A DNA stretch of 5,084 nucleotides from Actinomycetota bacterium (lineage in GTDB: Bacteria > Actinomycetota > Acidimicrobiia > Acidimicrobiales > SZUA-35): positions 1-5,084 of the forward strand of contig JAQCHM010000268.1 of the NCBI GenBank assembly GCA_027730885.1, written 5' to 3'. The notes below the pieces were generated by a model that did not search any database, was not told the origin of the DNA, and saw only the letters and a program-made list of their open reading frames with translations. The first letter of the stretch is position 1, and every line of letters begins with the position of its first letter. Of this stretch, positions 1 to 5,084 are shown piece after piece. A program made the position numbers and the translations under genes.

Positions 1-600
1 TTCAAGACGGGGCTGCAGCCGGTGGAGATCGCGCGACGACTTCAGCGTGATGTCGATACGGGGCGCACCCTCGACGCACGTGGTCGTCCCATCGCCCCGA
101 ACAGTTTCCTGGTCCATCTTGCGCCCGCAGACTTCCAGCGATTCTCACAGATTCGCGACGCGCTCCGTCTCGAGTTCATCGGCGCCGCGCGCGAGCACGC
201 CGAGGGTCGCGGGCTCGGATTCCTCGGTCGTGTCGGCGTCTCGTTGGTCGAGGACGATCAGCTGATCACCGGCCGATTCCGAGCCGAAGCAACATACAGC
301 GAGGGTCAGGTGGCCGGGGCGACGCCGGCCTTCCTCGAGACCAGCGACGGGCGCAAAGTCGCCTTGGGCGCTCAGGTGGCCATCATCGGCCGCATACCGG
401 AGAGCGCGGTCTATCTCGACGATGCCAATGTGTCGCGCCGGCACGCCGAGCTTCGTCCCGATGGGGACACCTTCGTCATCGTTGACCTCGGCTCGACCAA
501 TGGGACGCGGGTGAACGGCGTCGCGGTTCGAGAGCAGACGTTGGCCGACGGCGATGTCATCGCGGTCGGTCGACACACCCTGACGCTCCATCTCCTCTGA
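1..600 (+). CDS. fhaA: FhaA, DUF3662 + FHA-domain protein (5' partial)
   Basis: Cytoplasmic phosphothreonine-binding adaptor that in actinobacteria is a Ser/Thr kinase substrate and links kinase signals to peptidoglycan synthesis. The reading frame is open from base 1. The segment FKTGLQPVEIARRL at codons 1-14 matches the conserved interior of the FhaA N-terminal domain (DUF3662), so the GTG at 22 is an internal valine and the true start lies upstream, probably 25-30 codons away by comparison with mycobacterial FhaA. DUF3662 runs to about window residue 100. A linker of only about 20 residues follows, then a C-terminal FHA domain at about 120-199. The FHA motifs are intact: Gly130-Arg131, SRRH at 145-148 and STNGT at 165-169, which supply the Arg, Ser and Asn that normally hold phosphothreonine. 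M. tuberculosis FhaA is about 527 residues with a long disordered linker; this one is compact. The identity is secure from both domains and the downstream gene order. Confidence 0.93.
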   Translation, partial: FKTGLQPVEIARRLQRDVDTGRTLDARGRPIAPNSFLVHLAPADFQRFSQIRDALRLEFIGAAREHAEGRGLGFLGRVGVSLVEDDQLITGRFRAEATYSEGQVAGATPAFLETSDGRKVALGAQVAIIGRIPESAVYLDDANVSRRHAELRPDGDTFVIVDLGSTNGTRVNGVAVREQTLADGDVIAVGRHTLTLHLL

Positions 601-697
601 CCACCTCTTCTCTGGCTACTCGCAGCTCGGGTCGGGCCCGACACGAGTTCGGGGCGTGCCCCGAGGTCGGCCCGGGGGGTCGCTACTCTTGCAGGCA
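601..697 (+). other. fhaA-fhaB intergenic region with overlapping inverted repeats
   Basis: This is the only non-coding gap in the window. It holds three possible hairpins. One is 624-649, centred on the perfect 12-base palindrome GTCGGGCCCGAC at 631-642 and extended by CTCG/CGAG (626-629 with 644-647) across one G-A mismatch. The second is GGGG/CCCC at 651-654 and 659-662 around a CGTG loop. The third is CCCCG/CGGGG at 659-663 and 673-677. The second and third share bases 659-662 and cannot form together. No T-run follows any of them, so none looks like a standard intrinsic terminator. They may reflect only high GC, or form a 5' or intercistronic RNA structure that adjusts fhaB expression. 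Confidence 0.4.
684..689 (+). promoter_or_regulatory. candidate -10 box for a leaderless fhaB transcript
   Basis: TACTCT fits the actinobacterial TANNNT -10 consensus and ends 8 bases before the preferred fhaB GTG at 698. A transcript starting at or just before that codon would be leaderless or nearly so, which is common in actinobacteria. This would agree with the lack of a clear Shine-Dalgarno sequence upstream of 698. I see no recognisable -35 element at the expected distance; that region is almost all G and C. Inference from one short motif only. Confidence 0.25.
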
Positions 698-1201
698 GTG
701 TCCGAACCGCTCCTCGCCGTGCTCAAGTGGTGCCTGCTTGCTCTGCTCTACCTCTTCTTCTTTCGCGTTCTCCAGGTGACATGGCACTTCTCCGGCGCGG
801 CCAGCGGCACGGCGTCCGCCGACGTGAAGCGGACGGAAACCAGGTCGGTCGGACCCGGACGGGCAAAGGCTCCTGCAGCGGGTGGCAAGCAGTTCGCCGG
901 CGACGTCCAGTCGGTCTGGTCCCTTCGGGTGCTCGAGCCGCCGTCGTTGGCCGGCCGGGCATTCGAGGTGAAGGGGTCCGCCACCCTGGGCCGTGCCGCG
1001 GGCTGCGAAATCACCCTCGATGACACCTTCGTCTCCCAGATGCACGCCAGGGTCTCGCTCACCGACGTCGGGGTCGTCCTCGAAGATCTCGGTTCGACCA
1101 ACGGCACCTACCTCAATCGTCAACGAGTAACGTCGGCCACGGTGGTTCAGCCCGGTGACCAAATCCAGCTCGGCGGAATAGTGTTGGAGCTCCGATCATG
1201 A
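698..1201 (+). CDS. fhaB: FhaB, membrane-anchored FHA-domain protein
   Basis: Phosphothreonine-recognition protein, also called FipA in mycobacteria, where it is tied to division and septum assembly. From the GTG at 698 it is 167 residues. A membrane helix at about 7-27 follows a short MSEPLL start, then comes a basic, Ala/Gly/Thr-rich linker (about 31-75), then an FHA domain (about 76-167). FHA landmarks are Gly98-Arg99, Ser113 with His116, and STNGT at 133-137. The phosphopeptide loop reads SQMH where SxRH is usual. An in-frame GTG at 656 would add 14 residues, but FhaB proteins normally begin right before the helix, and the added piece is Gly/Arg-rich inside the hairpin region; I therefore prefer 698. 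The total length is close to the 155 residues of M. tuberculosis FhaB. The gene ends in a 4-base ATGA overlap with pstP. Product call is firm; the start is less so. Confidence 0.9.
   Translation: MSEPLLAVLKWCLLALLYLFFFRVLQVTWHFSGAASGTASADVKRTETRSVGPGRAKAPAAGGKQFAGDVQSVWSLRVLEPPSLAGRAFEVKGSATLGRAAGCEITLDDTFVSQMHARVSLTDVGVVLEDLGSTNGTYLNRQRVTSATVVQPGDQIQLGGIVLELRS
1186..1189 (+). promoter_or_regulatory. ribosome binding site for pstP
   Basis: GGAG lies inside the last codons of fhaB, 8 bases before the pstP ATG at 1198. Sequence and spacing are right for a Shine-Dalgarno element. It supports the ATG at 1198 as the pstP start and translation coupled to fhaB. It is the clearest ribosome binding site in the window. 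Confidence 0.7.
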
Positions 1202-2340
1202 GGCTCGAAGGCGCGTCCGCATCACACGTCGGGCAAGCGCGGGACAACAACCAGGACCGAGCGCTGTACACCGGGACGCTCGGAGCGGTAGCCGACGGCA
1301 TGGGCGGACATGTCGGAGGCGAGAAGGCGGCGGCCATGGCGATCGCTGAATTCAACGGCGTACGTGGGGTGTTGTCGGAGCAGCGACTGATCGACGTGGT
1401 CCAGGCGGCCAACCGCCGAATCTACGACGCGGCGCTCCAGCCTTTGCTTCGTGGCATGGGCACCACCATCGTGGTCGCCAGCTTCGACCCCGTCGAACAG
1501 GTCGTCACCATCGTCAACGTCGGCGACAGTCGGGGGTACCTGCTCCGTGAGGGCGACTTCCGCCAGGTGACCGTCGACCATTCCCTCGTCGAGGATCTCA
1601 TCCGCGAGGGTCAGATCACCGAGGAGGAGGCTCGAGTCCACCCGCAGCGCAACATCGTGACCCGGGCGCTCGGCATCATGCCCGAGGTCGAGGTCGACGC
1701 CTTCGCCGTCCGAGTGCAGGCGGGCGATCGCCTCTTGCTGGCCAGCGACGGTCTGTCCAACGAGGTCGCTCCCGACGGCATCGCGTCGATTCTGGTGGAA
1801 ACGACCTCGTCCGACGACGCTTGTCGCCAGTTGGTCGATGCCGCGCTTGCGGGGGGAGGTCGCGACAACGTCACCGTGGTCGTCCTCGACGTGGTCGAGG
1901 ACGGTGCCGTCGTCGCCGACGCGAGTTCCGCCGCGACGTTGACCCCCGTCGGCGAGCACGCCGACAATTTCCTGGCCGACATTCCCCGACCGAGCAAGCG
2001 CCGGCTTCCCCTCCGCTCGGTGCTCATCCTGCTCGGGGTGGTCGTCGTCCTCGTCGGGGCATCTGCCGGCACGGCCTGGTACGCCCGCAGCGGGTACTTC
2101 GCTGATGAATTGGATGGTTCCGTTGCCATCTTCCGAGGGCGGCCGGGCGGCGTCCTGTGGTTCAAGCCGACTGAAGAGGAACTGACCGAGATCCGAGTGG
2201 ACGAGCTCGATGGTGCATCGCGGACACGCCTCGAGCAACGGCCCGTCTGGTCGACGCTGTCCGATGCCCGTGACTTCGTAGACAATCTCGACACGTCCCG
2301 TCTCGAATCCACGGTCGTCACCGCAACCCCCGGGAACTGA
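1198..2340 (+). CDS. pstP: PstP, PP2C-family Ser/Thr protein phosphatase
   Basis: Metal-dependent (Mn/Mg) phosphatase that reverses Ser/Thr kinase phosphorylation of kinases, FHA proteins and wall-synthesis factors. It has 380 residues. The cytoplasmic PP2C domain spans about 5-235 with all expected motifs: Arg15 in the GQARDNNQD start, metal-site Asp33-Gly34 in ADGMGGH, GMGTT at 86-90, GDSR at 109-112, SDG at 183-185 and the C-terminal metal Asp223 in GGRDN. A disordered stretch (about 236-270) leads to one membrane helix at about 274-296. An extracytoplasmic tail of about 84 residues follows, with the motif VAIFRGRPGGVLWF. M. tuberculosis PstP is 514 residues, so linker and outer tail are shorter here. 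The gene overlaps fhaB by 4 bases and ends 2 bases before rodA, as expected for one operon. The catalytic set is complete, so an active enzyme is likely. Confidence 0.95.
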   Translation: MRLEGASASHVGQARDNNQDRALYTGTLGAVADGMGGHVGGEKAAAMAIAEFNGVRGVLSEQRLIDVVQAANRRIYDAALQPLLRGMGTTIVVASFDPVEQVVTIVNVGDSRGYLLREGDFRQVTVDHSLVEDLIREGQITEEEARVHPQRNIVTRALGIMPEVEVDAFAVRVQAGDRLLLASDGLSNEVAPDGIASILVETTSSDDACRQLVDAALAGGGRDNVTVVVLDVVEDGAVVADASSAATLTPVGEHADNFLADIPRPSKRRLPLRSVLILLGVVVVLVGASAGTAWYARSGYFADELDGSVAIFRGRPGGVLWFKPTEEELTEIRVDELDGASRTRLEQRPVWSTLSDARDFVDNLDTSRLESTVVTATPGN

Positions 2341-2342
2341 CC

Positions 2343-3617
2343 ATGCGGCCTCGCACCGCCGAGCTCGGCCTGCTCGTCATGGCTTCGCTGATCACGGTGT
2401 CGGCATACGGATTGACCAGCCTCGGCCGTGCCGCTTCGCTGCCGGCCAACATCGTGCCGTTCCTCGGCATCGTGCTCGGTCTCCTGCTGGGCGGACATCT
2501 GGTGGTCCGCCAACTGGCTCCATTGGCGGATGGCTTGTTGCTGCCTCTGGCAGCCCTGCTCAATGGGTTGGGGTATGTGGTCATCGCTCGGCTCGATCCG
2601 GACCTCGCAGCCAGTCAGTCGGCCTGGACGTTCATCGGTCTCTGCGGCTTCGCGGTGACCTTGATCGCGGTCAAGGACGTCCGTCGGCTCGAGTCCTACC
2701 GGTACAGCCTTGCCCTCCTGGGCGTCGTCCTCCTCCTTCTTCCGCTTTTGCCTGGTCTCGGCGTCAACATCAACGGAGCTCGCATCTGGCTGCGTGTCGG
2801 GCCGTTCAGTATCCAACCGGGTGAGTTCGCGAAGGTGGTGTTGGCTGCCTTTCTCGCCGGGTACCTGGTCGACAAGCGGGAGCTCCTGATGTTGAGCAAT
2901 CGTCGGGTCGGCCCGCTGCATCTGCCGGACTTCAAATACTTCGGTCCCCTGCTTCTTGCCTGGGGCGTCGCGCTGGTCGTGATAGTCGCCGAACGCGACC
3001 TCGGCTCCTCGCTCCTCTTCTTCGCTCTGTTTGTCGTGATGCTCTACCTCTCGACGGGCCGTACGGCATACGTCCTGACCGGTCTCACCATGTTCGGCGG
3101 TGGGGCCTATCTCGCGTTCCGTAACTTCTCCCACGTTCAGCGGAGGGTTGACATCTGGCTGCACCCCTTCGACGATCCGAAGAACGCCGGGTTCCAGATC
3201 GTCGAGGCCTCCTTCGCCTTGGCCGACGGCGGTATCACGGGCACGGGTCTCGGCCTGGGCACTCCCGGCAAGATCCCCTACGCACCCACTGACATGATCT
3301 TCGCCGCGATCGGCGAGGAGACCGGCCTACTGGGCGCCAGCGCCGTGCTCATCACCTTTATTTTGTTCGCCGCCACCGGGTTCCGAGTCGCGTCGCAGAG
3401 CACTGACGACTTCGAGAAGCTGCTCGCCGCGGGACTCACTGCACTGCTGTCCTTCCAGGCCTTCGTCATCGTCGGCGGCATTCTGCGAGTGTTGCCCCTC
3501 ACCGGTGTCACCCTGCCGTTCGTTTCCTACGGTGGGTCCTCGCTGATCGCCAACTACGTCATTCTCGCGTTGCTGGTCCGGATCTCGGACCGGTCACGCC
3601 GGGCGGTCGCATCATGA
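2343..3617 (+). CDS. rodA: RodA, SEDS-family peptidoglycan glycosyltransferase
   Basis: Integral membrane polymerase of the FtsW/RodA/SpoVE (SEDS) family that joins lipid II into glycan strands, acting with a class B penicillin-binding protein, here the next gene. It has 424 residues with about 12 hydrophobic segments (near 8-27, 36-55, 61-84, 94-110, 121-138, 162-176, 199-216, 221-238, 241-259, 329-349, 361-384 and 393-414). Family signatures include PGEFAK at 159-164, ERDLGSS at 217-223, the large loop with WLHPFDDP at 272-279, and TDMIFAAIGEE at 316-326, whose Asp317 aligns with the catalytic aspartate of the family. The C-terminal signature is PLTGVTLPFVSYGGSS at 385-400. A weak GGGA at 2332-2335, inside the end of pstP, is the only ribosome binding site visible. 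The pairing with pbpA favours RodA over FtsW. The stop overlaps the pbpA start by 4 bases. Confidence 0.94.
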   Translation: MRPRTAELGLLVMASLITVSAYGLTSLGRAASLPANIVPFLGIVLGLLLGGHLVVRQLAPLADGLLLPLAALLNGLGYVVIARLDPDLAASQSAWTFIGLCGFAVTLIAVKDVRRLESYRYSLALLGVVLLLLPLLPGLGVNINGARIWLRVGPFSIQPGEFAKVVLAAFLAGYLVDKRELLMLSNRRVGPLHLPDFKYFGPLLLAWGVALVVIVAERDLGSSLLFFALFVVMLYLSTGRTAYVLTGLTMFGGGAYLAFRNFSHVQRRVDIWLHPFDDPKNAGFQIVEASFALADGGITGTGLGLGTPGKIPYAPTDMIFAAIGEETGLLGASAVLITFILFAATGFRVASQSTDDFEKLLAAGLTALLSFQAFVIVGGILRVLPLTGVTLPFVSYGGSSLIANYVILALLVRISDRSRRAVAS

Positions 3618-5084
3618 TCGACCGCTCCCTTCGCCACGTCGTGTTCGTGATCCTCGGATGCTTCGTGATCCTGTTCGTCCAACTCAACCGAGTACAGGTG
3701 TTGGACGCCGAGTCCCTCCGGCAGCACCCGGCGAACACCCGCACCGTCCAGCGCGACTTCAATCGGGCGCGCGGTCCCATCGTGACGAGCGACGGACAGG
3801 TGGTGGCCAAGTCGGTGGCCAGCGATGGTCCCTTCGAGCGTCAACGGCAGTACCCCTTCGCCGATCTCTACGCCCATTCGGCCGGCTACCTGTCGTTCAA
3901 CGTCGGCGCCGACGGGCTCGAGCGCAGCTTCAACGACGCGCTCGTCGGGCGGACAGCCTCGCTCCAGCTCGGCGGCCTGATCGGCTTGCTCGGGGAGGAC
4001 GACCCGACCGGCGAGGTGGTCATGACCATTCGCCACGACCTTCAGACCGTTGCCCGGGACGCGTTGGGCGAACGCAAGGGTTCGGTTGTCGTGCTCGACC
4101 CGCGCACCGGCGCGGTGCTGGCCCTCTGGAGCTGGCCGAGCTTCGACGCCAACGCGCTGGCCAGCCACAGTGGCGTCGAGGTCAACGAGGCGTTCGCTGC
4201 GTTGAACACGGCCGAAGGCAACCCGTTGCGGGCCGCGACCTACCGTGACGCCTTCTTTCCCGGGTCGACCTTCAAGGTGGTGACGGCCGCCGCCGCCCTG
4301 TCGAACGGCGCGACCTTGACCTCCCCGGTGTTCGAGCCCGCCCAGAGCTACACCCCGCCGGGGACCTCCCGCCCGCTGTCCAACTTCGGTGGCGCCACCT
4401 GTGGCGGTGATCTGGTGGCGTTGCTACAGGTTTCCTGTAACACAGCCTTCGCCGAACTCGGTGCCGAGTTCCTCGGACCGAGCCGGCTGATCGAGCGGGC
4501 GCAGCAGTTCGGCTTCAACTCGGTTCCTCCCTTCGACCTGCCCGGAGCGGTCGCCAGCCGCTTCCCCACCGACTTCGGTGAGGAGCTGGCCCCACCCTCG
4601 TTCGAGCTGCCCGCCGGTCGTTTCGAGAACACCCCGGCGCTGGCCCAGGCATCCATCGGCCAGAACGACGTCGCCGCCAGTCCGCTGCAGATGGCGTTGG
4701 TCGCGGCCGCCATCGCCAACGACGGCGTGATCATGGCGCCGCACGTCGTCAAATCGATCCGGGACCTCAAGGGCGATGTCGTCGACGAAACCGAGCCGGC
4801 GGTTTGGATGCAGGCCATCCCGTCGACGGTGGCCGCCGACCTCAGGATGGCGTTGCGCAATGTGGTCGACAACGGAACGGCGCGATCGGCGGCGGTTCCG
4901 GGGCTGGCAGTCGGGGCCAAGACCGGCACGGCTCAACTCGGGACCGATCCACCTCGATCGCACGCCTGGATGATAGCCTTCGCCGGCCCACAGAACGCTC
5001 CTCCGGAGGTCGCCGTCTCGGTTCTGGTCGAGGGGGTCGAAGGCTCGGCCGACCAGACGGGCGGTCGAGCGGCCGGCCCGATCG
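3614..5084 (+). CDS. pbpA: PbpA, class B penicillin-binding protein (3' partial)
   Basis: Monofunctional D,D-transpeptidase that cross-links peptidoglycan outside the membrane, the usual partner of RodA. The frame is open from the ATG at 3614 to the window edge: 490 full codons plus one base, with no stop. M. tuberculosis PbpA is 491 residues, so only a short C-terminal tail is probably missing. A short cytoplasmic start carrying Arg4 and Arg7 is followed by a membrane anchor at about 9-23. The N-terminal pedestal domain includes ARGPIVTSDGQ at 52-62 and GADGLERSFND at 98-108. The transpeptidase domain begins near 155 and has all active-site motifs: SxxK with nucleophile Ser218 and Lys221 (STFK), SxN as Ser274-Cys275-Asn276, and KTGT at 436-439. 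No strong Shine-Dalgarno is visible; the ATGA overlap with rodA suggests coupled translation. pknA and pknB would be expected next, but this window does not show them. Confidence 0.94.
   Translation, partial: MIDRSLRHVVFVILGCFVILFVQLNRVQVLDAESLRQHPANTRTVQRDFNRARGPIVTSDGQVVAKSVASDGPFERQRQYPFADLYAHSAGYLSFNVGADGLERSFNDALVGRTASLQLGGLIGLLGEDDPTGEVVMTIRHDLQTVARDALGERKGSVVVLDPRTGAVLALWSWPSFDANALASHSGVEVNEAFAALNTAEGNPLRAATYRDAFFPGSTFKVVTAAAALSNGATLTSPVFEPAQSYTPPGTSRPLSNFGGATCGGDLVALLQVSCNTAFAELGAEFLGPSRLIERAQQFGFNSVPPFDLPGAVASRFPTDFGEELAPPSFELPAGRFENTPALAQASIGQNDVAASPLQMALVAAAIANDGVIMAPHVVKSIRDLKGDVVDETEPAVWMQAIPSTVAADLRMALRNVVDNGTARSAAVPGLAVGAKTGTAQLGTDPPRSHAWMIAFAGPQNAPPEVAVSVLVEGVEGSADQTGGRAAGPI

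Noticed and set aside
22..24. GTG as the start of fhaA.
   Set aside because: The seven codons before it continue the conserved DUF3662 sequence, so the gene is cut by the window edge rather than starting here.
624..677. An intrinsic terminator between fhaA and fhaB.
   Set aside because: Stems are present, but no T-run follows any of them and the next gene belongs to the same conserved cluster.
1611..3164. A 517-codon open frame on the minus strand across pstP and rodA, with another at 1222-2238.
   Set aside because: Both lie antisense to genes with complete family motifs. The translations are low-complexity and rich in Arg, Asp, Gln and Ser with no recognisable domain, as expected for the reverse strand of high-GC coding DNA.
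3647..3661. A lipobox-like ILGC at PbpA residues 13-16, suggesting a lipoprotein.
   Set aside because: Leu at the -2 position does not fit the usual consensus, the hydrophobic run continues past the Cys, and class B PBPs of this type use an uncleaved membrane anchor.
3658..4248. A 196-codon plus-strand frame inside pbpA.
   Set aside because: It is an Arg-rich out-of-frame reading of pbpA, whose own frame carries the class B PBP motifs through this stretch.

Overview
This window reads as one continuous plus-strand gene cluster from a high-GC actinobacterium. The five genes, in order, are fhaA (5' end missing), fhaB, pstP, rodA and pbpA (3' end missing). This is the conserved actinobacterial cell-growth and phospho-signalling cluster, which in Mycobacterium tuberculosis continues into the Ser/Thr kinases pknA and pknB; here any kinase genes would lie beyond base 5084. 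The short FhaA linker, the 380-residue PstP and its C-terminal tail suggest a deep-branching actinobacterium, possibly Acidimicrobiia. That placement is inference from protein character, not from a search.

Layout. Bases 1-600 encode the rest of FhaA, a DUF3662-type N-terminal domain followed by an FHA domain. Bases 601-697 are the only real non-coding gap: a very GC-rich stretch with several overlapping inverted repeats and a candidate -10 box just before fhaB. Bases 698-1201 encode FhaB, with one membrane helix and an FHA domain. Bases 1198-2340 encode PstP, a PP2C-type phosphatase anchored by one membrane helix. Bases 2343-3617 encode RodA, a SEDS glycan polymerase. Bases 3614 to the end encode PbpA, a class B transpeptidase with all three penicillin-binding motifs intact. 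The last four genes are tightly packed: two 4-base ATGA overlaps and one 2-base gap. They are almost certainly cotranscribed and translationally coupled.

How they work together. RodA would polymerise lipid II into glycan strands and PbpA would cross-link them. FhaA and FhaB are phosphothreonine readers that connect wall synthesis and division to Ser/Thr kinase signals, and PstP removes those phosphates. All catalytic residues I could check are present, and I see no frameshift, mobile element, CRISPR array or RNA gene.

I looked for a novel system and did not find one. The points most worth a second look are the structured fhaA-fhaB gap with its possible leaderless promoter, the start choice for fhaB, an altered pThr-binding loop in FhaB, and a cysteine pair beside the PbpA SxN motif.
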